Source: JALNZU01 sp964463695 (GTDB taxonomy: Bacteria > Bacteroidota > Bacteroidia > Bacteroidales > F082). From it: a DNA stretch of 64,000 nt. The translations under genes and the position numbers were made by a program. Below the pieces are notes generated by a model. That model was not told where the DNA came from, ran no database searches, and saw nothing but the letters and a program-made list of their open reading frames with translations. Position 1 is the first letter of the stretch. Every line of letters starts with the position of its first letter. Below, one piece after another: positions 17,197-25,489 of the stretch. The stretch is from contig CAYXCZ010000022.1 in NCBI GenBank assembly GCA_964463695.1, positions 1 to 64,000 of the forward strand. The letters are read 5' to 3'.

Positions 17197-18510
17197 TTAT
17201 GAAATTGCTGTTCGAATAATTTCTTCGTAGATTTTAACCCAGCCTTTCCATCGTTTCTGGTCGCTTAACGTCTCGTTGTGCCACAAAGTAACAAATGTGC
17301 CGCCCACAGCTTTCACTTCGTTGCAGAGTTGCGTGGCAGTTTCGATGGCTTTATCTCCATCCAGTTTCATGTAATCACGAAGAGTTCCATCCATAAGTGT
17401 AATCGGATGAACGCGCAGATTTGTAGGTAGGTCGTGATCGAGATCGTAAAATAAAAAACTATTTGCGATTCCGGCTCTGAAGCCTGGCTGTGAAGCATAG
17501 CCCATGGTGTAATCGTCAGTAATATCCAAATCGATAAGATGATGGTATGTTGCTGGCAGACTCATACGTAAAAAATGCTGACGACTTTTTGTAACTTCCC
17601 TGTTCAGTACTTCTGTAAGCGCCGAAATTTCGGATCGAAGCTTAATTTTATTCTGAAAGGAACCGTATGAAGGATGAATCCCAACCGAAGCGTAATCACC
17701 TAATCGTTTTATCAGTTGTCGGAATGAGGGGTTTCTTGTTGAAATATTTTTATCGTTGAGCCCGTATTCAGCAAAGAGGATGAAGTAAACCGGCTGCAGA
17801 TTATGTGTTTTTTGAAGTTGAAACTGCAGTTCGAACGTATCGAAGGGGTCTTTCTCTTTTCCGCGTAAAACATTGTGCCTGCGCTTCATTTCATGATAAT
17901 CCCTGTACATGAGATCACGCGCAAAGGCTCCCGCAGACCTGTATAGCCCTTTATGCATATATGCCCATGCAGCATCAATATCATAAGTAGGAGTGAAGGT
18001 GTAGGTTGGAAATTGGAGTTGTAAAGAAGGAAAAAGTTGACTTAAAAGTGTGCCAAGTTGTCTTGACCAAATGTTTACTACTGGCCGCTGAAGCATTCCA
18101 TGTTGAAACAAACAACTGGATGAGGCTTCAAATCGCCCGTGCTGATCTGAAACAAAAGGCAGATATTCTTCATAACGGCTCACCAGATAAAAAGTAGCTG
18201 AAAACAAATCATATGGCAATAACGACTTGCGGTCAAAAACTGGAAACAGCACCTTAATCCCATCATGGTCAAATGGTTTGAGCTCCTGATGATGGATCTC
18301 TCTTTCAAATAAAAGATTGTTTGATTTAAAAAAATGATAGTTTCCAACAGGTGCCGGACCATAAACCATGCGCAGATGCCCGCGTTGCTCAAATCGCACC
18401 AAATCAGTCGTTAAATCATATTTAATGCCTAAAAGTTGATTTAGCACCAAATCAAAGGTGTATTTCAACCTGTTGGTAATTTTTGGGACTAATACTAGCA
18501 AAGCATCCAT
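17197..18510 (-). CDS. Polysaccharide-deacetylase-family protein
   Basis: About 437 residues from the ATG at 18510; a longer frame opens with TTG at 18558 but the ATG gives the N-terminus usual for the family (MDALLVLVPKITNRLKYTFD). The N-terminal third is the family-specific accessory domain. The NodB-like part starts near 180 with FTPTYDIDAAWAY, continues with VGIHPSYGSFQNK and ends with VTLWHNETLSDQ. The DID, HPSYGS and HNE segments stand for the metal-binding and catalytic motifs. It likely de-N-acetylates a cell-surface polysaccharide. It precedes the FemAB-like gene (14-nt gap) and is transcribed away from dnaX. A TAATTTTG sequence lies only 7 nt from the ATG. Confidence 0.85.
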   Translation of the reverse strand: MDALLVLVPKITNRLKYTFDLVLNQLLGIKYDLTTDLVRFEQRGHLRMVYGPAPVGNYHFFKSNNLLFEREIHHQELKPFDHDGIKVLFPVFDRKSLLPYDLFSATFYLVSRYEEYLPFVSDQHGRFEASSSCLFQHGMLQRPVVNIWSRQLGTLLSQLFPSLQLQFPTYTFTPTYDIDAAWAYMHKGLYRSAGAFARDLMYRDYHEMKRRHNVLRGKEKDPFDTFELQFQLQKTHNLQPVYFILFAEYGLNDKNISTRNPSFRQLIKRLGDYASVGIHPSYGSFQNKIKLRSEISALTEVLNREVTKSRQHFLRMSLPATYHHLIDLDITDDYTMGYASQPGFRAGIANSFLFYDLDHDLPTNLRVHPITLMDGTLRDYMKLDGDKAIETATQLCNEVKAVGGTFVTLWHNETLSDQKRWKGWVKIYEEIIRTAIS

Positions 18511-18639
18511 AGGCTTCAAAATTAACCATTTTAAATAACAGAAAGCAGCCAAATTCAAAATTTAATTGAGTTGAAGGAATGGTGTTTTATCGATATGCTT
18601 TCTTTTTCAGGATAACGATTTCCTGAATCAGCTTTTTTG

Positions 18640-18647
18640 TACTTTTG
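18640..18647 (+). promoter_or_regulatory. -7 box (TACTTTTG) for dnaX
   Basis: TACTTTTG at this position predicts a leader of about 20 nt before the ATG at 18671. No clear TTG lies 19-21 bp upstream. Confidence 0.5.
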
Positions 18648-18670
18648 AAGGTCAAAACACGACTCATTTC

Positions 18671-20431
18671 ATGGAACAGTTTATCGTTTCTGCCCGTAAA
18701 TACCGCCCGGCAACCTTTGATATGGTTGTAGGTCAAACTGCTATCACTTCTACATTAAAGAATGCTATCAGGAACAATATACTTGCACAGGCTTTTTTAT
18801 TTACAGGACCCAGAGGTGTTGGAAAAACAACCTGTGCCCGTATCATGGCAAAAACAATCAATTGTTTGAATCCAAGTCCTGAAATGGAAGCCTGTGATAA
18901 ATGTGAATCCTGTGTTTCTTTCCGAAATTCTGCTTCTTTTAATATTCATGAGCTTGATGCGGCTTCCAACAACTCGGTTGATGATATCAGGGCACTCGTT
19001 GATCAGGTGCGAATTCCTCCGCAGGTTGGAAAGTATAAAATCTATATCATCGATGAGGTTCATATGCTTTCTTCGGCGGCCTTTAACGCCTTTTTGAAAA
19101 CATTGGAAGAGCCTCCTGCCTACGCAAAATTTATACTTGCTACTACCGAGAAACATAAAATCATTCCTACAATCTTATCACGTTGTCAGATTTTTGATTT
19201 CAAACGCATAACAGTTGATGATATCGTTCAGCATCTTCATTATGTGGCTCAAAAGGAGAATGTTGAAGCTGAACACGATGCGCTTAATATTATTGCACAG
19301 AAAGCTGATGGAGCGCTGCGGGATGCACTTTCGATTTTTGATCAGATGGTGAGTTTCTCCGGAAGCTCGATATCTTACAAAAATGTTATTGAGAATCTCA
19401 ATGTGCTGGATTATGACTATTATTTCAGCATGACAGCCGATATGTTGCAAAATAACACCACCGGCGTATTGTTAAGGTTGAATGAAATTATTGACAACGG
19501 GTTTGATGGTCAGCATTTTGTGACAGGATTGGGAAGTCATTTAAGAAATCTTCTGGTTAGTAAAGATCCAGCCACAACCTCTTTGCTCGAGACATCACAA
19601 TCCTTACGCGATCGTTATGCAAATCAGGCTGCTTTTTGCAGTAGTGCTTTTTTATTGAAGGCTTTAGAAATTCAAAACCAATGCGACTTAAATTATGCAC
19701 GGAGCAGCGGCAAGCGTTTGCTCGTTGAGATTGCAATGCTTCAGATTTGCGGGATTACTAAGCCTGCTGCTACGGATGATCAAAAAACACTAACCCCTTT
19801 GGCTGCAGCACCAGCCACGCCGCAGGTCAATGTTGTAGCTCCTTCAGTTCCTGTCTCTAAAAATACTGCTCCTGCCACCGTTGCACATTCTGTTCAATCC
19901 ACTCAAAATCCAACGCCTTCAATACGTAGCAATCCTACTGGCAGCGCAACAGTTATCCCGAAAGAGAATATCGCTCAATCCGTTGTCAAACCAAAAACCG
20001 GCATGTTTTCAATAAATGCAGCATTAGAGGCTGCCGAAAAAAAGGATGAAGTTCAGGTTGTTTTGGAGACTAGTTTCTCGAAGACTGATCTGAATCATTT
20101 TTGGAATTCATTTGCCCAGGCTCACAAGGAATCTTCACCAAGTTTTGCTCTTGCTTTGTTGAAATATGAACCTGAAATATCAGCAGATTATGTCATACGC
20201 TTTAAAGTTGATAATAATTTGCTGCTTGCTGATAAAGTGAAAATGAATGCTTTGCTTGATTTTCTCAAGAGTAGCCTGAAAAACACACTAATTACCCTCG
20301 ATCCGGTACTCGTTGAAGCTCCAGTCGATAAAGAGGCTTATACCGACCGAGAGAAATTTGAGAAAATGGCGACCCACCGTCCGATGCTGAGGCTATTTAA
20401 AGATGAACTGGGTTTGGAGGCAGAAATTTAA
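18671..20431 (+). CDS. dnaX: DNA polymerase III subunit gamma/tau
   Basis: A 586-residue clamp-loader ATPase. The Walker A GPRGVGKTT is at 46-54, zinc-module cysteines are C65, C75, C78 and C81, Walker B is IIDEVHML (127-133), and sensor motifs include FILATTEKHKIIPTILSRC. After the AAA+ and collar domains (to about 370) comes a Pro/Thr/Ala-rich linker at about 375-440 and a tau-like C-terminal domain. It loads the beta clamp and links polymerase cores at the replication fork. I saw no obvious slippery A-run with a following hairpin of the E. coli type. It is divergent from the deacetylase/FemAB pair. Confidence 0.97.
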   Translation: MEQFIVSARKYRPATFDMVVGQTAITSTLKNAIRNNILAQAFLFTGPRGVGKTTCARIMAKTINCLNPSPEMEACDKCESCVSFRNSASFNIHELDAASNNSVDDIRALVDQVRIPPQVGKYKIYIIDEVHMLSSAAFNAFLKTLEEPPAYAKFILATTEKHKIIPTILSRCQIFDFKRITVDDIVQHLHYVAQKENVEAEHDALNIIAQKADGALRDALSIFDQMVSFSGSSISYKNVIENLNVLDYDYYFSMTADMLQNNTTGVLLRLNEIIDNGFDGQHFVTGLGSHLRNLLVSKDPATTSLLETSQSLRDRYANQAAFCSSAFLLKALEIQNQCDLNYARSSGKRLLVEIAMLQICGITKPAATDDQKTLTPLAAAPATPQVNVVAPSVPVSKNTAPATVAHSVQSTQNPTPSIRSNPTGSATVIPKENIAQSVVKPKTGMFSINAALEAAEKKDEVQVVLETSFSKTDLNHFWNSFAQAHKESSPSFALALLKYEPEISADYVIRFKVDNNLLLADKVKMNALLDFLKSSLKNTLITLDPVLVEAPVDKEAYTDREKFEKMATHRPMLRLFKDELGLEAEI

Positions 20432-20628
20432 AACAAAGTCAATCATCAAGACTTTAAAATTAGACAACTTAATTTTATAAGCACTGGCTTTTTAGAAGTT
20501 GAAAGCATGAGTGAGTTTGATCTGTCATTGAATTGAAACTCCCTTATTTATAACGATTCTTTATTACTACGAATAGTTGATTTTAACTAGTGTTTCGTAT
20601 AATTTTACGGCAACCAAATTATTTAATC

Positions 20629-23600
20629 ATGAAAAAACATGTATTGTTAGTTGTGTTGCTCGTATTTTCGATCGCAACTTTTGCACAATTTTTGTCCAGA
20701 ACACGTGTGCAGCCTTCCTCTTCAGTTTATCATCAGGTATTTGTAAATAAAACTGTAGAAGGGACCTCAAATCTTACCGATGGCTTTGAAACCTATCCTG
20801 ATTTTAACATAAGTTTTGCTCCATGGACTACAGTTGATGTGGATCAAAAATCAACTTATGGAATTGAAGGAGTTACTTTTCCAAATTCGGGCCAAGCCAT
20901 GGCATTCATTGTTTTTAATCCGGCCGTTACCACGCCTCCGTTAACCAATGCTGCAATTTTGCCTCATACCGGAAGTAAATTCGCGGCTAGCTTTGCTGCC
21001 ACAGAGGGTGCTAATAACGACTGGCTCATTTCTCCTCAAGTGAATCTGGGTTCTAACTCCTCTGTTTCGTTCTGGGTGAAATCTTACACCGATCAATATG
21101 GATTGGAACGTTATAATGTTGGAGTTTCAACAACGAATACCAACCCTTCGAGTTTTACGATTATCAGTGGTAGTAATTACCTCACAGCTCCAGCAACTGC
21201 CTGGGAACAAAAGACTTTCAATCTTGACGCCTATAACGGGCAAAACGTCTACATTGGGATTCAATGCGTGTCAAATGATGCTTTTATATTTATGGTGGAC
21301 GATTTTAGCGTTACTACCTCTGCTCAGGCAAGCTTGCCCACTCTAACTACGTCAGCTGCTACTTCGATCACTCAAACAACCGCTGTTTCGGGTGGTAATG
21401 TAAGTGCTGATGGCGGAGCTGCAGTAACAAATCGTGGTGTTGTTTGGAGCACTTCTCAAAATCCTACAATTGCAAGTAATTTGGGTATAACCAGCAATGG
21501 AACAGGAACAGGTAGTTTCAGTTCAAGTCTTACAGGCCTTACTGCAAATACTCCTTATTTTGCACGTGCTTATGCAACCAATAGTGCTGGAACAGCTTAT
21601 GGTAATCAGATTTCTTTTACAACAGCTTCCGGTAGCGGGGGAGGAGATGACTGGACGGCAACAACGATTACACTATACAATACTCCGGAAGCAGCACTGA
21701 TGCATCGGACAGGTGATGTGGATAACCTTGGTTTTGGTTGGCCTGCCGGGTTTGATCCTTTTACCGGACAAAATACTCCTGCACATGGATTTCCATTCTT
21801 CCCTGAAGCAGATGACCCTGATGGTACTGACAGGATAATGGTTATTTCAGGGTTCAATTATTCATCACCTTCAAAAGATGGATACACGAGCACTACATCC
21901 CGACCTGAAAACACTCCGCGTCCGGTTGTTCTCAGTTATAATCTACAATCTGTTACTATTCAAACAGTTACTTTACAGCTTTTTGTAGATGATTTTCAAG
22001 CTGGAGTGTTTGGACCAAATGTTTTTCTTGTAAGTATAGACGGAGTGCGCGTGCCCATTTTGGAAAGTATCATAAATAGTTTGAACCAAACAGGCCCTAT
22101 TGGTAAACTAATTACAGCGCAATTACCTGCTGAATTTAATCAACTCTTTGCTGATGGAACAGTAAGTATTTTGATCGATGACCCTGTTAACAATGTACCT
22201 GATGGATTTGCGCTTGATTTTATCAAAATTCTCATCAATGCAACAGGATTTCAAAACACTGGCATAGTAACAGGTATTGTCACTGATGAAGGCGGAAATC
22301 CCATTTCGGGTGCTACAGTAGATGCTGGTGGTGCTGTATCAACAACGACCAACGCATCAGGAAATTACACACTTAGTGGAGCACCGGCTGGTTTGGTTTA
22401 TGTAACTGCTTCAAAATCGGGATATACCAGCATTTCACATTTGGTTGATCTTGTTGCAGGAACTACTGTCACAAGAAACTTTACATTGCCATCAGCAACA
22501 GGAACAGGTACTCTGTCAGGATTGGTTACAGATGCGCTCAATGGTAATCCAATTGAAGGAGCACTGGTGAGTATTGCTGGTTATTCAACAACAACCGACG
22601 CAGCAGGTAACTATTCCATTGCAAACATCCCGATCGGAGCGCTTACTGCAGCCTTCAATGCAAGTATAACTTCAGGTGATGCTCCACTCGAAGTCCAGTT
22701 CTTTGATCAGTCGAGTGATGGATCTCATACCCTTACGTGTTCTAAAACAGGGTATAGCACATATAGCAACAACAACATTGTAGTTCCTCAGGGACAGACA
22801 CTCACAATAAATATTTCTTTATCACCAACTTTGACCGAAGGCGAACTTCGGTTTGTAATCAATTGGGGTGCATCACCTTCTGATCTTGATTCCCATCTTT
22901 TGACTCCCGATATTGAAGGTCAATCTTATCATGTTTACTACAATTATGAAGGTTATGTTTCTTCAGCTCCTTATGCTGCACTGGATCACGATGTTACAAC
23001 AGGATATGGTCCCGAAACGATGACAATTTACCAGATGTTTCCAGGAACATATAATTATTATATTTATAATTACTCCAATTCTCCTGCGATAACAACTTCT
23101 GATGCAGTCATTCAAATTTATAATCAGAGCGGACTTTTACACACGATGCAAATTCCAACAGAAGGCGACGGACTCTACTGGTATGTGTGTGATGTTAATG
23201 GTACCACAGGACAGATCAGTATTGTAAATACCATTCAAACTATGCCTCCAGGAAATAAAAGCGATGTAATGCCTCCAAAGAAAAAGGAAAACCGCAATGT
23301 TACTTCCTGGTTATGGAATTTTGGTGACGGAACGACAAGTACTGAGCAGAGCCCAAATAAGATATATTCAATCGGAGGAACATACTCAGTGTCATTAACA
23401 GTTGGAAATGGCACTGGTAGCGACACAGAAACAAAAATGAATTACATCACAGTTAATGGTGGAACAGCAATTCTAACCGGTATGGTTACCGATGCCGCAA
23501 CTGGCAGCCCTATTGAAGGTGCAACTGTAACGATAGCTGGTATTTCTGCAGTTACTAACGCTGCAGGAAATTATACGATTGAGAACATTCCTTTAGGAGC

Positions 23601-25278
23601 GCTAACAGCAGGCTTTAATGCAAGTACGCGTCAGGGAACAGTCCCTCTTTCGGTTCAATTCTTTGATCAATCGAGTGATGGTGCGAGTACTGTTGTTTGT
23701 TCAAAAACTGGGTATATAACCTATGTGAACAACAACATCGTTATTGAGCAGGGACAATCGCTCAATCTGAACATTTCTCTCTCACAAACATTGGCCGAAG
23801 GAAATCTGCGCTTTGTTTTGAACTGGGGAGCACTGCCTACCGATCTCGATTCTCACTTGCAAACACCTGAGATTGAGGGGTACAGCTATCATGTTTATTA
23901 CAGCAGTCAGGGAAGTGCCACCAGCGCACCTTATGCTGCACTTGATCATGACGACACAGATAGTTATGGCCCTGAAACAATGACAATTTATGAGATGTAT
24001 CCGGGGGTCTACAAGTATTATATCTATAATTACTCCACTTCACCTGATATCACAACTTCGAGTGCAGTAGTACAGATATATAACCAGAATGGTTTACTGA
24101 ATACCCTTCAGGTACCAACAAGTGGTTCAGGATTGTATTGGTATATATGTGATATTGATGGCAGTACAGGTCAAATTACCATCATTAACACCATCCAATC
24201 AAGTTCGCCCGATAACAATAAAGACCCAATGCCACCAAAAGCGCAACGCAATGTGACTACATGGCAATGGGACTTTGGCGATGGAACCAGCAGTACGGAG
24301 CAAAATCCTGTGAAAGTTTATCAAAATCCCGGAGTTTACAGCGTATCGCTTGTAGTTGGCAACGGGATTGTTAGTGACGAAGAAATGAAATCAGACTTTA
24401 TCGTAGCCACGAATGTTGGTTCTATTCGTGATGGACTTATTGCCTACTATCCTTTTAACGGCAATGCGGAGGATTTAGGTGGAAGAGACCATCATGGTGC
24501 AGCAAATCAGGCAGTGTTGGTTGACGATCGCTTCGGTTCATCAAATCAGGCGTATAGCTTTGATGGTACGGATGATTATATTGAAGTGCCTCATCATCAA
24601 GATTTTAACCTTACAAATAAGCTTACTATCTCTTGTTGGATACGACATGACGAGGAACCAGCCTGTTTTGAGGATATATTAATGAAGGGAGGTGATGCAT
24701 ACGGGTTACAATTTGCCTGCGATGGAACAGGTACTATTTTATTCCATTTGAATACTGATGGCGTACATAATTTGAATTCCAATATAAAACCTGTTGCAGG
24801 TAATTGGTATCATATAACCGGTGTTTATGATGGTGCTGAACAGCGTATTTATGTGAATGGGGTGCTCAAAAATTCGGTTAGTTTAACAGGTAATATTCAT
24901 CTAAATAGTATGCCATTCACTATGGGTTATAAAGTTGCTGGTGATAATGCTTATTTTAAAGGTGTTATTGATGAAGTGAGGGTATACAACCGCGCTTTTA
25001 GTCCATCGGAAGTGCCATCTCTGGTGCGTGATGCAGCAGGTATTGTTGAAACAGATGCAAATCCTTTGGAAATCTATCCTAATCCGGCAAAAGGTGTTAT
25101 CACTGTTCGGGGAACTGAGGCAGGAGAGATTCGGATATTCGACTTAAAGGGAGTGATGCTTACTTTGATGCAGCTTGATAATAATGTGTTGGATATCAGT
25201 TATCTGCAAAAGGGCGTTTATATTCTCCAGTTTACAACGGATAAAGCTGTTTACACTACCAAATTCATCAAAGAATAA
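20629..25278 (+). CDS. Very large T9SS-secreted multidomain protein with tandem interleaved repeats
   Basis: The ATG at 20629 is preferred over a GTG at 20590 because it directly begins a signal peptide (MKKHVLLVVLLVFSIATFAQ). The 1549-residue product has these parts: a choice-of-anchor J domain at 51-228; an FN3/Ig-like domain at 235-334; an unassigned domain at 340-538 (RTGDVDNLGFGWPAGFDPF); a carboxypeptidase-regulatory domain at 545-624; and two tandem 320-residue repeats starting at 625 and 945. Each repeat mixes carboxypeptidase-regulatory, DUF2135/YfaP-like and PKD pieces. After them come a LamG/concanavalin-like domain at 1265-1455 and a T9SS type-A sorting domain at 1474-1549 (IYPNPAKGVITV ... 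GVYILQF). It is exported to the cell surface or medium; function is probably adhesion or carbohydrate binding, as no catalytic motif is seen. It converges on the propeller regulator. Confidence 0.93.
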   Translation: MKKHVLLVVLLVFSIATFAQFLSRTRVQPSSSVYHQVFVNKTVEGTSNLTDGFETYPDFNISFAPWTTVDVDQKSTYGIEGVTFPNSGQAMAFIVFNPAVTTPPLTNAAILPHTGSKFAASFAATEGANNDWLISPQVNLGSNSSVSFWVKSYTDQYGLERYNVGVSTTNTNPSSFTIISGSNYLTAPATAWEQKTFNLDAYNGQNVYIGIQCVSNDAFIFMVDDFSVTTSAQASLPTLTTSAATSITQTTAVSGGNVSADGGAAVTNRGVVWSTSQNPTIASNLGITSNGTGTGSFSSSLTGLTANTPYFARAYATNSAGTAYGNQISFTTASGSGGGDDWTATTITLYNTPEAALMHRTGDVDNLGFGWPAGFDPFTGQNTPAHGFPFFPEADDPDGTDRIMVISGFNYSSPSKDGYTSTTSRPENTPRPVVLSYNLQSVTIQTVTLQLFVDDFQAGVFGPNVFLVSIDGVRVPILESIINSLNQTGPIGKLITAQLPAEFNQLFADGTVSILIDDPVNNVPDGFALDFIKILINATGFQNTGIVTGIVTDEGGNPISGATVDAGGAVSTTTNASGNYTLSGAPAGLVYVTASKSGYTSISHLVDLVAGTTVTRNFTLPSATGTGTLSGLVTDALNGNPIEGALVSIAGYSTTTDAAGNYSIANIPIGALTAAFNASITSGDAPLEVQFFDQSSDGSHTLTCSKTGYSTYSNNNIVVPQGQTLTINISLSPTLTEGELRFVINWGASPSDLDSHLLTPDIEGQSYHVYYNYEGYVSSAPYAALDHDVTTGYGPETMTIYQMFPGTYNYYIYNYSNSPAITTSDAVIQIYNQSGLLHTMQIPTEGDGLYWYVCDVNGTTGQISIVNTIQTMPPGNKSDVMPPKKKENRNVTSWLWNFGDGTTSTEQSPNKIYSIGGTYSVSLTVGNGTGSDTETKMNYITVNGGTAILTGMVTDAATGSPIEGATVTIAGISAVTNAAGNYTIENIPLGALTAGFNASTRQGTVPLSVQFFDQSSDGASTVVCSKTGYITYVNNNIVIEQGQSLNLNISLSQTLAEGNLRFVLNWGALPTDLDSHLQTPEIEGYSYHVYYSSQGSATSAPYAALDHDDTDSYGPETMTIYEMYPGVYKYYIYNYSTSPDITTSSAVVQIYNQNGLLNTLQVPTSGSGLYWYICDIDGSTGQITIINTIQSSSPDNNKDPMPPKAQRNVTTWQWDFGDGTSSTEQNPVKVYQNPGVYSVSLVVGNGIVSDEEMKSDFIVATNVGSIRDGLIAYYPFNGNAEDLGGRDHHGAANQAVLVDDRFGSSNQAYSFDGTDDYIEVPHHQDFNLTNKLTISCWIRHDEEPACFEDILMKGGDAYGLQFACDGTGTILFHLNTDGVHNLNSNIKPVAGNWYHITGVYDGAEQRIYVNGVLKNSVSLTGNIHLNSMPFTMGYKVAGDNAYFKGVIDEVRVYNRAFSPSEVPSLVRDAAGIVETDANPLEIYPNPAKGVITVRGTEAGEIRIFDLKGVMLTLMQLDNNVLDISYLQKGVYILQFTTDKAVYTTKFIKE
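22501..24414 (+). repeat. Two tandem 960-bp coding repeats
   Basis: Copy 1 starts at 22501 (GGAACAGGTACTCTGTCAGG) and copy 2 at 23461 (GGAACAGCAATTCTAACCGG), a period of exactly 960 bp or 320 codons. The protein copies align along their whole length with many identical blocks (VQFFDQSSDG, CSKTGY, DLDSHL, SAPYAALDHD, YGPETMTIY, FGDGT). Copy 2 is slightly shorter near its end. Divergence shows the duplication is not recent. Confidence 0.9.
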
Positions 25279-25279
25279 T

Positions 25280-25489
25280 TTTTTTAAAAATTAATAATGA
25301 ATTCTGTCAGATTTTGATCAGGTTGTAAATTGATNNNNNNNNNNNNNNNNNNNNNNNNNNNNNNNNNNNNNNNNNNNNNNNNNNNNNNNNNNNNNNNNNN
25401 NNNNNNNNNNNNNNNNNNNNNNNNNNNNNNNNNNTTTTTTAAAAATTAATAATGAATTCTGTCAGATTTTGATCAGGTTGTAAATTGAT
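25280..25489. other. 100-N assembly gap with exact 55-bp flanking duplication (probable artefact)
   Basis: Bases 25280-25334 and 25435-25489 are identical over 55 nt, and the N-run 25335-25434 is exactly 100. A duplicated segment of k-mer length at both sides of a default-size gap is the mark of two contigs that overlap but were joined as a scaffold. The real sequence is most simply obtained by merging the two copies, leaving the two convergent stop codons only about 5 bp apart. Confidence 0.9.

Noticed and set aside
22501..24414. CRISPR-like or short tandem repeats
   Set aside because: The repeats are two long diverged coding units, not short identical repeats with spacers.
25280..25489. 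55-bp direct repeat as insertion-site duplication of a mobile element
   Set aside because: The only thing between the copies is a run of N of exactly 100, and no transposase or recombinase is seen; an assembly cause is simpler.
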